Shown: positions 24,026 through 33,731 of the stretch, one piece after another
How positions within the stretch are numbered: the first letter of the stretch is position 1
Layout: each line of letters opens with the position of its first letter
Assembly (NCBI RefSeq): GCF_003937825.1
Contig: NZ_RSFW01000019.1
Location: forward strand, 149,622-213,621
DNA from: Mesobacillus subterraneus
GTDB taxonomy: Bacteria > Bacillota > Bacilli > Bacillales > Cytobacillaceae
Direction: 5' to 3'
Length of the DNA stretch: 64,000 nt
Translations under genes and position numbers: made by a program
The notes under the pieces: model-generated
What the model was told of the DNA's origin: nothing
The model's database searches: none
The model's input: only the letters and a program-made list of their open reading frames with translations

Positions 24026-24811
24026 TTAATTGCCACTTTCCAGTTTGATGGCCCTCGTCGCAATAAAACATCTGATATACTGGTCTAATGGTCTTCTTCC
24101 GCCAAAATCATCCTCATACAATCCGGCAATCAAAAATCCGGCATCGACTTGGCCCTGGATTTGGTCTTCTAAAGTATGTCCGAATTCAATCGTTTGATTT
24201 GATTCCATGTATGCCTCAATTTCCTCAGCAGTAAGGCCATCCAGTGTCGAATAAGGGATCCTGTGTTTGACAACAAGATTTCCTTTCTGGTCTTCTTCAT
24301 CATCGAAAATAAACAAAAGCGGATTTGTGAATCCTGAAATAAGTATTCCTCTATCTTTCAATACACGCGCGGCTTCTTTCCATACTGCGGAGAGATCTTC
24401 AACGAACACATTAGAAACTGGGTGGATAACCAGATCAAATTCTTCGTCCTGAAAAGCAGAGAGATCGGTCATGTCGCATTGCAATGTTTTCAATTCCAAG
24501 CCATCTCTTCTGGCTACCATTTCATCCTGCTCCAGCTGCTTCTTTGAAATATCAACGACCGTAACATCCGCGCCGGCAGCTGCCAGTATTGGTCCTTGCT
24601 GTCCACCCCCTGAGGCAAGGCACAGTACTTTCACCCCATTTAATGACTGAGGAAACCAGCTTCTCGGCACTTGTTTTTCTGTTGTTACTGTTATCTTCCA
24701 TTCTCCTGCTCTTGCTTTCTTAATATCCCCGGCTGAAACGGCCTTCGTATAGACAGCTTCTTCTTCCACCTTCTTGTCCCATGCAAGACTATTATGTTTT
24801 ACAGTATCCAT
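24026..24811 (-). CDS. Class I SAM-dependent methyltransferase
   Basis: About 261 residues; start at ATG 24811, correctly spaced from AGGATGA, because the ATG at 24820 touches that site. Motif I is KVLCLASGGGQQGPILAAAG, then VDISKKQLEQDE and CDMTDLSAF. This is the SAM-binding order of a group of Bacillus methyltransferases with unknown substrate. It follows the NUDIX gene by only five bases, so the two are co-translated. Confidence 0.88.
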   Translation of the reverse strand: MDTVKHNSLAWDKKVEEEAVYTKAVSAGDIKKARAGEWKITVTTEKQVPRSWFPQSLNGVKVLCLASGGGQQGPILAAAGADVTVVDISKKQLEQDEMVARRDGLELKTLQCDMTDLSAFQDEEFDLVIHPVSNVFVEDLSAVWKEAARVLKDRGILISGFTNPLLFIFDDEEDQKGNLVVKHRIPYSTLDGLTAEEIEAYMESNQTIEFGHTLEDQIQGQVDAGFLIAGLYEDDFGGRRPLDQYIRCFIATRAIKLESGN

Positions 24812-24816
24812 TTCTA

Positions 24817-25320
24817 TCATCCTAACTCTATTATTCTTTCAGCACTATGATTTAATATTTCTTCATAGAGCTCATGCCATTCATGGTAATATTCTTCTGC
24901 CTGATTCTGGTCGATAAAGATGCGTTCTGCGGATTCATATTCAGCACGAAACTCATGGATCACATCGATTTCCATACGGTAAAATACCTGGTAACCCACC
25001 TTTGGGTATTTGCCATTTTCATTCCAGTGGATGTTTTCACTATGATCAACAGTAATAGAACCTAGTAAAGTACAACTCCCTGAGACATATGCTTCCTCCA
25101 TTGTCTCCCTTTTGAAGCATTCTTCTGGTGTTTCACCTGGATCGATATGGCCGCCAGTCATGTCCCAGCCTCGTTCTGTTAACTTTACAAGCAATATTTG
25201 ATCATTGTGGAAGCAGAAGCCATGAACGCTTGTAATCAACTCTAATGGCGGCAGCTGGTCACCTTTTACCCATGTCAACTTCACTTTTGCTTCTCCCCAA
25301 TTGACGTAAATCGTCGTCAC
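24817..25320 (-). CDS. NUDIX hydrolase
   Basis: About 167 residues starting at GTG 25320 (TTGGGGGGA upstream); the open frame continues upstream to 25449 but without a ribosome binding site. The NUDIX box is GGHIDPGETPEECFKRET-MEEA with the G/A swap at the last position, so the box is slightly degenerate. It forms a two-gene operon with the methyltransferase. Confidence 0.85.
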   Translation of the reverse strand: MTTIYVNWGEAKVKLTWVKGDQLPPLELITSVHGFCFHNDQILLVKLTERGWDMTGGHIDPGETPEECFKRETMEEAYVSGSCTLLGSITVDHSENIHWNENGKYPKVGYQVFYRMEIDVIHEFRAEYESAERIFIDQNQAEEYYHEWHELYEEILNHSAERIIELG

Positions 25321-25436
25321 TGTATCCCCCCAACTATCCCATTCACATGTAACTCTACCAATTATAACCAGATTCTTAATAATCTGACAACGAAAAAAAG
25401 AGAAATGTGTATTATCCAACCGGAATATTGCAAGCA

Positions 25437-25467
25437 GCAAAAAAAGCATCGGAATGCCGATGCTTTA
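25437..25467 (-). terminator. Terminator of the DUF3900-sbcCD run
   Basis: AAAGCATCGG pairs with CCGATGCTTT around three bases; on the minus strand seven T follow. Confidence 0.85.
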
Positions 25468-25489
25468 CAAAAGTGTAAGTATGGACTCT

Positions 25490-26551
25490 TTAGCCTTTCT
25501 GCCTGATTCTTTCAATGACGGTTCCGACTTCATCAGGCTTCACAAATTCTACCGGGGAGAAGCCTTTTTCAAATATGATCGAATCCGCTTCAATCATGAG
25601 AACATATTTACCATTTATCTTCGCAAGATGGATACTGTCTCCGTAATCTGCAAGCAAACCTTTAACCGAGATATGATCAAGCTTCATTTTAAGCTCCAGT
25701 TCAGGGGTATGCTCTATTAGCTGGGCTGCAGCCTCGATAACTTGTTCGGGTTCAAAACGTTCCTGAAGCTCTCGCTTTTCACTTGCTGCCCAGATTTCCA
25801 TTGCATTTTCAAGCTGTTCCCGTTCTTCACTTTCGGGTTCGAACGTTTCTTCCATATGGCCGCGGACCATTTCGATAACCTGTGTTTTAACGATTTCAGG
25901 CATAGATTGTCCGTACTCGACAAATTTTAGGAAATCTTCGAAATAACGGGCGTGGGAGGCCTGGTTGATTTTAAGCTCATTATCCTGGATCATTCCCTCT
26001 TCGGGCATGTAAGGATAATGAATCGATTTCATGCTTTTCGTGGTGATGGCCATTTCCACCTGGCGGATCAATGTGGACTCATCTGAAATTGACGCTACTT
26101 TTTGCTCAAAATCGCATTTAAGGATGAACACAAAGGCATCATCGAAATACTTGCGCAGTTTTGCGCGGGCAACAATGAATGCCCCGCCCCGAACGGCGCT
26201 TGTGTCAACATAGGCAATCGCAAATTTTTCGCTTTCCTGCTGGAAAACTTCCTTGGATTCCGCAAATCTTACACGGTGAAAAAGATTATAGTTTGGATTG
26301 GAGGTCAAATCATGGCCCTCCTCGACAATGAAGTAGCCAATCTTTGTTGGTACTTCTTCATTTTTCGGGTGGCGCTCTACCTTCCTCTTAACGATTTTAG
26401 TAAATTCTCCGTCGAGGAAATCCTTTAAGGGACTGTTTTCATACTCTTCCTCATTAAGTGTCTGGAAATGTTTATACCTTTTGTCGGCATTCTCGCCTTT
26501 TCCTTCTACCTGTACTACATAAAATGATAGATATTCTACCTCAAAATCCAT
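25490..26551 (-). CDS. DUF3900 domain protein
   Basis: About 353 residues starting at ATG 26551 (AGGGAG seven bases upstream). The sequence is acidic, with an N-terminal FEVEYLSFYVVQVEG and a central KINQASHARYFEDFLKFVEYG helix, matching DUF3900 of Bacillaceae. The pattern of a nucleoid-associated (NdpA-like) protein is conceivable but not demonstrable by eye. It follows sbcD-sbcC on the same strand, with a terminator-like hairpin between. Confidence 0.8.
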   Translation of the reverse strand: MDFEVEYLSFYVVQVEGKGENADKRYKHFQTLNEEEYENSPLKDFLDGEFTKIVKRKVERHPKNEEVPTKIGYFIVEEGHDLTSNPNYNLFHRVRFAESKEVFQQESEKFAIAYVDTSAVRGGAFIVARAKLRKYFDDAFVFILKCDFEQKVASISDESTLIRQVEMAITTKSMKSIHYPYMPEEGMIQDNELKINQASHARYFEDFLKFVEYGQSMPEIVKTQVIEMVRGHMEETFEPESEEREQLENAMEIWAASEKRELQERFEPEQVIEAAAQLIEHTPELELKMKLDHISVKGLLADYGDSIHLAKINGKYVLMIEADSIIFEKGFSPVEFVKPDEVGTVIERIRQKG

Positions 26552-26582
26552 GATCAAACTCCCTGCTGTCTATATAATCGCT

Positions 26583-26612
26583 AAAATACAGCATCACGTT
26601 CGATGCTGTATT
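26583..26612 (-). terminator. Terminator-like hairpin after sbcC
   Basis: AATACAGCATC pairs with GATGCTGTATT; on the minus strand it continues TTTAGCG, a short T-run, so some read-through into the DUF3900 gene is likely. Confidence 0.7.
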
Positions 26613-26619
26613 CCTGGCG

Positions 26620-29600
26620 TTAATTCATCAATACAAATTCTGTTTTACTGCCGCTTTGAGTAGAAATGACTTCCAGCCTGGCATCAATCCGTTCCTTCAG
26701 CTCAGGCACATGGGAAATGATGCCCACAAGGCGGCCGCTGCTCTGGATATCAATCAGCGCTTCAATCGCCTGGTCAAGTGACTCAGGATCGAGTGTTCCG
26801 AATCCTTCATCAATGAACATCGTTTCCAGCGAGACTCCGCCTGCATAGTTCTGAACGACGTCTGCCAGTCCCAGCGCAAGTGATAACGCTGCTTTAAAGC
26901 TTTCTCCGCCTGACAAAGTCTTGACGTGCCGCTCCTGTCCAGTATAAGCATCCTGGACCAGCAGCTCTAGACCACTTTGGACATTTCCTTTTGAGCGGTC
27001 CGTTTTCCTTAAGAGAAGGTAGCGGCCGCTTGTCATCTTGTTCAGCCTGATATTCGCCTCAGCAAGGATATCATCCAGGAATGCTGCAAGTACAAAGCGT
27101 TCAAATGTAATCCTGTACGTGTTCTGCCCCTTCGAGATTTCATACAGATGCCCGATGAGCTTGTATTTTTCTTCAAGCACCTTCATCTGTTCATTTAATG
27201 CTTCCACTTGCTCCAGGATCGTTTGGTTATCTCGTTTTTTTAGATTTAGATCCTGATAGGCTTCATCTGCTGTCTGGATCTTAACCTTCAACTGAGCAAA
27301 TTCGGTTTGCAAAGCTTCCATGTCTGGCTTTTTGATGTCCTTCAGCATGGCTGAGAGCTCAGTATATCTGTCTGATACCGAGCGGACTTCTTCTCGGTAA
27401 TTCCTGATTTGCACATCAAGCTGCTGGATTTCATGTTGAGGCAATTTCGCCTGCTGATAGAATTGGTACGATTCAAACCCCTGCGCATTCATGTTATTCT
27501 TGAAGGTTTCCCGTTCAGCAGCGAGTTTCTCATTCGTATCCTGCAATCGCTTTTCCGCTTCTTCTCCACGCGCCTTTACTGATCCCAGCTGTTCTTTGGC
27601 GTCCTGGAAGGTTTTCCGTGACTGCTCCAGCTCAAATTCAAACTGTTTCTGCAGGCGAATCGCAGTTTGCAGCTTCACATTGAATTCGTGAAGGGAGCGC
27701 AGTTCTGCAGGAATCTTTTTGGTCATTCCCTCCAAAGTTGTCTTCTTTTCTGTATATTGAATCACCAGCTGCTGATACCCTTCTTCCAGTTCTTTCAGCT
27801 TTTGTTGCAGTTTATCTTTTCCGTCTTCGAATCTCTTTAACTCTGCTTTTATTTTCTCAAGCCGCTGCAACTTAACAGTGATTTGACTTTGCTCCTTTTT
27901 CAGCTTATCAAGATCACTTTCGGTAATCTTGATTTCATCGAACAAAAAGTCGATCTGTAATGCTGGCCTCTGCTTTACAATGTCGGCTAACATTTCTTCT
28001 TTAGCTTCGGATAATGATTTCAATAATGTCTCAGCTTCAATAAAAGTCTTTTCAGCAAGGCTCTTTTCTTTCTCGAGCGCCAATACCTGCTCCCTACTCG
28101 CTTTAAGGTCTTTTTCATCAGGGATGAAGCCTTCCCCGGAAGAAGCCGGTGATGGGTGATGATCGGACCCGCAAACAGGACATGCTTCTCCATTCTTTAA
28201 TGAAGCAGCCAGAACGGCAGCCTGAGACTGCAGCCATTTCTGTTCTAAATCAGCAACCAGTGCTTTGCCGTCTTCAAGCCTGGCTATTGCCTGCTCGTAG
28301 GCACTCTTTCGCTTTTCACAACCTGAGCTGGCATGTTCAAATTTTAAAAGATGTGCTTCCAGCCTTCTCAACTTGTCCAATTCACCATCCAGCTTCTCCA
28401 ATTTCCTGTCATTTTCCAGGAACAGAATTTGGGCCTTTTCAGCCTCTTCTTTTTCAACTTTAAGTGCTAAAATGCGCTCATCTGCTGCTTTAACTGCTTT
28501 TTCATCATGCTCACGGAGGTTCTTTGTCTCTTCAATCGATTTCTTTAATTTTTCCACACTTTCAGCAACGCTGGCAAATATCTGTACATCTTCCTTCATG
28601 TGTTCCAGCTTACTGACATGTTCGGCAGCAGCAATGCGTTCTGGTTCGCGGTCAAGCTGGTTTTGATGTTCCAATTCGGCATCTTTAAGCTTTCCTGTTA
28701 ATATCTCAATCTTTTGTGAGATTTCCTTGACCTGTTTTGCCAGTACATCGCTATCAGCCCTTAGGCTGTGACATAGCTGTTCTTGTGCATCGAGTATGGC
28801 AGCCTTCTTTGCCAGCTCAGCTTGCTTTTCTTTTTCGATATAAAGCCCTTTTTCGTGTTCAAGCTTTTCTTTTGTCTGCTTTAGTGATTCCAGAGACTGG
28901 ATTTGTTTTAAAGTTGTCTCCGCCTCGAAAATGCGCTGCTGCATCTGGTCCCGTTCTTTTTGAAGCTGCTCACGTTCCGTGTTTAGCTGTTCCAGCTTCA
29001 CTGCCATTGCCTCTATCTCGTTTTTTAAGAGGGGCAGGAGAATGACATCGTTCACACTTCCAGCTTCCACGTATTCTCTTAATTGAGGAATCTCCAGTGC
29101 TTTAATCCCCCGAAGGGCCGAGTTCCTTTTTTCTTCCTGATCCTCAACCGACTTTTTTAATAGATTCGCTTCTTCCTTAAGTTTTTCTTCCACACGCTTA
29201 AAAATTTCAGTATGGAAAAGCCTCTGCAAGATCACTTCCTTCTCCTTACTGTCTGATGTAAGAAGTTTTCGGAATTCACCCTGGGGAATCATCAGGATCT
29301 GCCTGAACTGATTGCTGTCAATGATCATGATTTCCTTGATCTTCTCATCAACTTCTCGCACATTGGATGCAAGCAGTTGTAGTTTTCCATCTTCATCGAT
29401 TAAGTGCAGTTCCGCCTTGGCACCGACTGTTGTTGTACCATCGCCGCTCTTCTTCTTCCGTTCCTGTTGCGGTGACCGGGTGATTCGGTACGTTTTTTGG
29501 CGCAGGGAAAAATCCAGTGATACTTCAGTCAACAGGTCATCGTCAGCAAACTGGCTTCTCAGGTCCGGGCCATTTCGGTCTTCTCCGCTTGCTTTGCCGT

Positions 29601-29757
29601 ATATCGCATAAGAGATGCCGTCAAATATAGTCGTCTTACCTGATCCAGTTTTACCTGAGATCACGAACATTGTCCTGTTTTCCAGCTGGCTGAAATCGAT
29701 GGTTTCCGTTCCGGCATACGGGCCGAATGCCTGCATCGTCAGTTTCAGAGGCTTCAT
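26620..29757 (-). CDS. sbcC: Exonuclease subunit SbcC (Rad50-like ATPase)
   Basis: A 1045-residue SMC-type ATPase that works with SbcD to open hairpins and trim protein-blocked DNA ends. Walker A is GKTGSGKTT (residues 35-43). Two long coiled-coil arms flank the zinc hook CPVCG near residue 526. The C-terminal lobe has the ABC signature LSGGESFKAALSLALGLAD near residue 950 and Walker B METMFIDEGFGTLDPESL. The start codon overlaps the sbcD stop (ATGA), so translation is coupled. Confidence 0.97.
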   Translation of the reverse strand: MKPLKLTMQAFGPYAGTETIDFSQLENRTMFVISGKTGSGKTTIFDGISYAIYGKASGEDRNGPDLRSQFADDDLLTEVSLDFSLRQKTYRITRSPQQERKKKSGDGTTTVGAKAELHLIDEDGKLQLLASNVREVDEKIKEIMIIDSNQFRQILMIPQGEFRKLLTSDSKEKEVILQRLFHTEIFKRVEEKLKEEANLLKKSVEDQEEKRNSALRGIKALEIPQLREYVEAGSVNDVILLPLLKNEIEAMAVKLEQLNTEREQLQKERDQMQQRIFEAETTLKQIQSLESLKQTKEKLEHEKGLYIEKEKQAELAKKAAILDAQEQLCHSLRADSDVLAKQVKEISQKIEILTGKLKDAELEHQNQLDREPERIAAAEHVSKLEHMKEDVQIFASVAESVEKLKKSIEETKNLREHDEKAVKAADERILALKVEKEEAEKAQILFLENDRKLEKLDGELDKLRRLEAHLLKFEHASSGCEKRKSAYEQAIARLEDGKALVADLEQKWLQSQAAVLAASLKNGEACPVCGSDHHPSPASSGEGFIPDEKDLKASREQVLALEKEKSLAEKTFIEAETLLKSLSEAKEEMLADIVKQRPALQIDFLFDEIKITESDLDKLKKEQSQITVKLQRLEKIKAELKRFEDGKDKLQQKLKELEEGYQQLVIQYTEKKTTLEGMTKKIPAELRSLHEFNVKLQTAIRLQKQFEFELEQSRKTFQDAKEQLGSVKARGEEAEKRLQDTNEKLAAERETFKNNMNAQGFESYQFYQQAKLPQHEIQQLDVQIRNYREEVRSVSDRYTELSAMLKDIKKPDMEALQTEFAQLKVKIQTADEAYQDLNLKKRDNQTILEQVEALNEQMKVLEEKYKLIGHLYEISKGQNTYRITFERFVLAAFLDDILAEANIRLNKMTSGRYLLLRKTDRSKGNVQSGLELLVQDAYTGQERHVKTLSGGESFKAALSLALGLADVVQNYAGGVSLETMFIDEGFGTLDPESLDQAIEALIDIQSSGRLVGIISHVPELKERIDARLEVISTQSGSKTEFVLMN

Positions 29758-30899
29758 TTTTGTCCCTCCTCCTTAAGTACCTGATTGATTACACCAGCCA
29801 TCAAATCCCTTTTGTCACCAGTGAACTCGCTGGTCGTCATTTCCTTGTAAAATTGTTCGAAAAGTTCCAGTTCCGTCTTTTTCTCTTCCCTGATGGATGT
29901 GAAGTTTTGTTTATGCTTTTGGTCCAAAGACTCGATTTTGCGTTCTAAATGCAAGACGTTCGGAAACACCTGGCGAAGCTTTCCCATCGGGTCTATCATC
30001 GCGCCATCGTCAAGCAGGGTCACTTTTAGATAATCATGGATATTTTCTTTTTCATAGAATGAAGGATCCAGTAGCTGTTCGAGATGCCCTTCCAGCTCCC
30101 TCATATCCTGTTTCGGCTTCAGGCTTCGATATCGCATATTGAACGTTCCATTTTCATTCATTTCGACGATGGAAACGGACTTTCGCTGCTTGGCCTCAGA
30201 AAAAGAATACTTTAATAAAGAACCAGAATACCTTATTCTGTCATGCCTTATTGCATCAGGGCTATGAAGATGGCCCAGTGCTGTGAACGCAAAAGGGTCA
30301 AACAGATCCTGTGTCACACAACCAGAACCTCCAACAGACAATGTACGCTCTGAATCACAAGAATCACCTCCAAGGACAAAAGCATGTCCTACGAAAACAT
30401 TCGCCTCGTTCGGATTTAGATTTTCTTCAATCTTCCCGATGACGGCCTTCATGGCATCCTGGTGAGAATGAATGGAGGAATCGTCAAGCAAATGACGTAC
30501 TACGCCAGGCTCAGCATAAGGAACAAGGTAGAAGTTCACGCCATTGATATGTACTGGCTGAAAGTTGTTCGACAGCTTTCCGGTAAGGTAAAAATGGTTA
30601 TGCCGATACCAGGAGCTTCCGAAGGACAGACGTTCTGCACTGTCATGGTTGCCTGCGATCGCAACTACTGGTGTATTAAGGTCAACGTTGATTCTGAAAA
30701 GCACTTCATCGAGAAGCTCGACTGCATCCGTTGGCGGTACTGACCGATCATAGAGATCACCTGCAATCACAACTGCATCTGGCTGTTCCTCGGCTACCAG
30801 CTCGACAAATTGATTCAGCACCTCCCGCTGGTCCTCCGTCATGTACATCCCATGGACAAGCTTTCCTAGATGCCAGTCCCCCGTGTGGATAAACTTCAT
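29754..30899 (-). CDS. sbcD: Exonuclease subunit SbcD (Mre11-like nuclease)
   Basis: A 381-residue calcineurin-like phosphoesterase with the metal motifs in order: GDWHLGK (residues 7-13), GDLYDRSVPP, GNHDSAERL, GHAFVLGG and GHLHSPDA. It is the endo/exonuclease half of SbcCD, acting on DNA ends and hairpins during repair. It is the first gene of the operon; the 298 bp upstream (to 31197) hold no gene, and I see no clear promoter pair in them. Confidence 0.97.
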   Translation of the reverse strand: MKFIHTGDWHLGKLVHGMYMTEDQREVLNQFVELVAEEQPDAVVIAGDLYDRSVPPTDAVELLDEVLFRINVDLNTPVVAIAGNHDSAERLSFGSSWYRHNHFYLTGKLSNNFQPVHINGVNFYLVPYAEPGVVRHLLDDSSIHSHQDAMKAVIGKIEENLNPNEANVFVGHAFVLGGDSCDSERTLSVGGSGCVTQDLFDPFAFTALGHLHSPDAIRHDRIRYSGSLLKYSFSEAKQRKSVSIVEMNENGTFNMRYRSLKPKQDMRELEGHLEQLLDPSFYEKENIHDYLKVTLLDDGAMIDPMGKLRQVFPNVLHLERKIESLDQKHKQNFTSIREEKKTELELFEQFYKEMTTSEFTGDKRDLMAGVINQVLKEEGQK

Positions 30900-31197
30900 T
30901 CCAATCCCCCCTGTTTCTATATTTTCAATCTATATAAATGAAATCTGATATCATTTTTTACAATGCTACTATTATATCAGACTCAAAAAAGTATGTGGCA
31001 TTCAAAATCAGGAAACCATTATCGGAACGCTTGTTCTAATTCTATCAAACCTGCACAATAATTACTACCTTATTTTTCCTTTTCAACCTTCTGACAGTGT
31101 TAAAAAGGTTAACGAACGGAGAACACTTAAATTTGACTTTTGGACTTCTGTCTTCAACAATATAGCTAATGAATAATAATAAAGCGGGGAAATTTTC

Positions 31198-32040
31198 ATG
31201 GATCAAAAAACGGAAGCTTTGTATCAGTTTCTTGTCGATCACGCTGCCAATTTTACGGAAGACTGGCTCAAACGCCAAAAAATAAAGACAGGCTCTGATT
31301 ATTCAGCAGATGCCCCATCCGATGTAATGAAAAAGGTGAAGGAACAGAATTCAAATTATGTCCGCCTTGTCGCGAAATCCCTTTTGCAGACTGAGGATGA
31401 GATGAAGGGGACAATTTCTGCCTGGACAAGTCAGACTGCCGCGGACCGAATCAAATCCAAAACGGAGCTTACGGAAGTAGCCTGGAATTCAGGTGTATTC
31501 CGCAGAGTTTATTGGGAGTACATCCAAAAATTCGTGAAGCAAACGGATTTGGCCATTACACTTGACGATGTTTTTACATGGGAGAAAAAACTGAACTATA
31601 CACTAGACTACGTTTTTGAGACATTCATTATTGTTTTTATGGATATTCTGATGGGCCGCCTGGCTTCACAAGCTTCATTGATCAAGGAATTAAGCGCTCC
31701 AGTCATCACGTTGACAAAAGAAATCGGCCTGCTTCCTCTAATTGGTGAGATTGATACAACCAGAGCAAAAAACCTGATGGAATCTACTCTTACACAAAGC
31801 ATAGAAGCCAGGATCAATACCCTGATTCTCGATTTGTCAGGTGTGGTAATGGTCGACACGATGGTGGCGCATCAAATCTTCAAATTGATGGATGCACTTA
31901 AGTTGCTCGGTGTGCAGACAATCGTAACCGGGATCAGGCCTGAAGTAGCACAAACATCAGTACAGCTGGGAATTGACTTTGCTAATATCAAGACAGAAGG
32001 CAATCTTCAAAGTGTGATTAAAAAAATGATCCAACGTTAA
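31198..32040 (+). CDS. RsbR-family stressosome protein (STAS domain)
   Basis: A 280-residue protein with an N-terminal non-heme globin-like sensor half and a C-terminal STAS domain: ELSAPVITLTKEIGLLPLIG, then ILDLSGVVMVDTMVAHQIF (the region that carries the phosphorylated Ser/Thr in RsbR proteins) and GIRPEVAQTSVQLGID. RsbR paralogues co-assemble with RsbS and control the SigB stress pathway through RsbT. The length and pattern resemble B. subtilis YqhA (RsbRD), but I do not assign the paralogue. Single gene with its own terminator. Confidence 0.9.
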   Translation: MDQKTEALYQFLVDHAANFTEDWLKRQKIKTGSDYSADAPSDVMKKVKEQNSNYVRLVAKSLLQTEDEMKGTISAWTSQTAADRIKSKTELTEVAWNSGVFRRVYWEYIQKFVKQTDLAITLDDVFTWEKKLNYTLDYVFETFIIVFMDILMGRLASQASLIKELSAPVITLTKEIGLLPLIGEIDTTRAKNLMESTLTQSIEARINTLILDLSGVVMVDTMVAHQIFKLMDALKLLGVQTIVTGIRPEVAQTSVQLGIDFANIKTEGNLQSVIKKMIQR

Positions 32041-32068
32041 AAACCTGCTTTTCAGCAGGTTTTTTTCT
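32040..32068 (+). terminator. Terminator of the RsbR-like gene
   Basis: AAACCTGCT pairs with AGCAGGTTT around TTTC, followed by TTTTCT. Confidence 0.9.
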
Positions 32069-32140
32069 AAAGCTATTTATACTGGATTATTGCCCCGATG
32101 ATGATTCGCAAATCGCAGTGCAATTGCTTCAATAAGACTT

Positions 32141-33109
32141 TTATGATGAACATCCTCCTCCACAGCTGGAGCAGCTGCTTGATGAGCAGCTCCCAGAGCA
32201 TGTGTGCCCTGCATCAGCATGGTTGGAATCCTTAACCCCTCCCGACCCACAGAAAACGGCACTGCATCCTGATGTTCCTTGCACGTTGCCTGCATAGGCG
32301 TATTCCTTGGCGTACACCCAATAGTCGTCAAAATAAAAATAAGAGTAAAACACCATCATCGCAGAAAGCCCGGATAAATCGCCATATCGTGCCGGTCTTT
32401 CAAACTTCCCTTTTTTATCGATATTGTAAATCTGCTGTGTGCTGTTCAGGTGAGTTCGCAGCTGGCTGACCAAATAGTCAATCAGCTCCTCGTTTTCTTC
32501 CGTCACTTTGAAGTATTTCTGTTTCAGCTGCTCATCATCCAAGGTTTCGACGTCTTTTAGGACATTGCGATTTATTGGGTAATGAAAGAAATCGCCCCAG
32601 GCTTGCCAGGAATATTCTGTGATCTCGAACAGCTGTGAGAAAACCCAATCAAAAAATGCCCGTTCCTGCGGAGCCGGCTCTGGCTCGAGGTTGGGAGTAT
32701 GGTGCAGCATTTTTCCGAGATACTTTACGGAAAATGTTTCGTACTGCTTCGTGAACATCAGCATTTCATGCCAGATTTCATCGACCTTATTGCTGAACAT
32801 CGGGGTATGATGCATGATGGAATTTAATAAGAAATAACGCTTGAGTTCAAATAAACGCCACTCAAATTCATCTTCGCTTATTTCAGGATGATCGCTTAAA
32901 AACCGGATTTTCACCTGGTTGATGTACTCATAAGAAAGTGAGGCTTCCAGTTTATTCAACAGTTCTTGGGCAGGTACATCCTGCAGCAGGCCGAGGTGAT
33001 CAGGAATGTTCTCCTTTAACCAGACTTTCTTTTTGTTGCTGCTTTTTGAACCATATACGACAGCGAAAAGAATCCCAGCACCTACGGCAATGACGATAAA
33101 AACACCCAT
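32141..33109 (-). CDS. Membrane-anchored protein with VDxxWH motif and Cys/Ser-rich tail
   Basis: A 322-residue protein. A transmembrane helix (VFIVIAVGAGILFAVVYG) begins at residue 3. The middle contains KVDEIWHEMLMFTKQYETF, like the VDxxWH-xxxxT motif of glycine-rich-domain (DUF1399-like) proteins, and MHHTPMF. The last ~40 residues are rich in Cys, Ser and Gly (HTCSGSCSSSSCSSCGGGCSS), with eight cysteines in the last 40 residues. This tail may bind metal or be modified. Function unknown; the gene stands alone. The 100 bp between it and the RsbR terminator hold nothing recognised. Confidence 0.75.
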   Translation of the reverse strand: MGVFIVIAVGAGILFAVVYGSKSSNKKKVWLKENIPDHLGLLQDVPAQELLNKLEASLSYEYINQVKIRFLSDHPEISEDEFEWRLFELKRYFLLNSIMHHTPMFSNKVDEIWHEMLMFTKQYETFSVKYLGKMLHHTPNLEPEPAPQERAFFDWVFSQLFEITEYSWQAWGDFFHYPINRNVLKDVETLDDEQLKQKYFKVTEENEELIDYLVSQLRTHLNSTQQIYNIDKKGKFERPARYGDLSGLSAMMVFYSYFYFDDYWVYAKEYAYAGNVQGTSGCSAVFCGSGGVKDSNHADAGHTCSGSCSSSSCSSCGGGCSS

Positions 33110-33198
33110 GTTTTTGCACCTCTCCTTCAGGTTTCATTGTTACTGATATTACGTTAGAGAAATTGGAAAAGTTTCATAAATATGGATTTTGTTGATAA

Positions 33199-33234
33199 AA
33201 ATAGCCCAGCCAGTAGTGGCTGGGCTATAGCGTC
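33199..33234 (-). terminator. Terminator of the cold-shock gene
   Basis: ATAGCCCAGCCA pairs with TGGCTGGGCTAT around CTAC/GTAG-type loop bases, followed on the minus strand by TTTTTATC. Confidence 0.9.
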
Positions 33235-33247
33235 TAATTTTATAGGA

Positions 33248-33448
33248 TTATAGTTTAGTAACGTTTGCTGCTTGCGGTCCACGGGCACCTTCAACGACTT
33301 CGAAAGTGACTTCCTGGCCTTCTTCCAACGTTTTGAATCCTTCTGTTTGAATAGCAGAGTAGTGGACAAATACATCATTGCCGTCTTCAGCTTCAATGAA
33401 TCCGAAACCTTTTTCAGCGTTGAACCATTTTACTTTACCGTTTTTCAT
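33248..33448 (-). CDS. Cold-shock protein (CspA family)
   Basis: A 66-residue CSD-fold RNA chaperone with RNP1 KGFGFIE and RNP2 VFVHYSAI. It melts mRNA structure after temperature downshift. ATG at 33448 is preceded by TTTAGGAGG. A leader of about 150 nt separates it from its promoter, as in cspA/cspB-type genes, where the leader controls temperature-dependent translation. Confidence 0.97.
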   Translation of the reverse strand: MKNGKVKWFNAEKGFGFIEAEDGNDVFVHYSAIQTEGFKTLEEGQEVTFEVVEGARGPQAANVTKL

Positions 33449-33602
33449 GTAACTAAATCCTCCTAAAGCGGCCGAACAAGCCATGATTGAAATTTTAGCG
33501 AATCACAACGTCCAGTTCCTCATACCTGACTCATTCAAACGTCGGCAAAACATCAGAACAAGCAAATTTCATGATGCCCATAACGTGCAATTGGCTAACA
33601 TA

Positions 33603-33631
33603 AATATAGCAATAATGGTTGAAAATGTCAA
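33603..33631 (-). promoter_or_regulatory. SigA promoter of the cold-shock gene
   Basis: Minus strand TTGACA (33631-33626), a 17-base spacer, TATATT (33608-33603). Transcription would start near 33596, which gives a leader of about 148 nt before the csp start codon. Confidence 0.8.
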
Positions 33632-33731
33632 CAAGTGGCATACCTTCCATCCTTATTAGGACGGCGTTCGAGGAGGATTTACCATGCATAGAAAAAGAAA
33701 AAATCCCCCATTTTTCTGAAGGATTCTCAGC

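Noticed and set aside
32077..32331. 84-residue minus-strand frame
   Set aside because: Shadow of the end of the Cys-rich protein gene in another frame.
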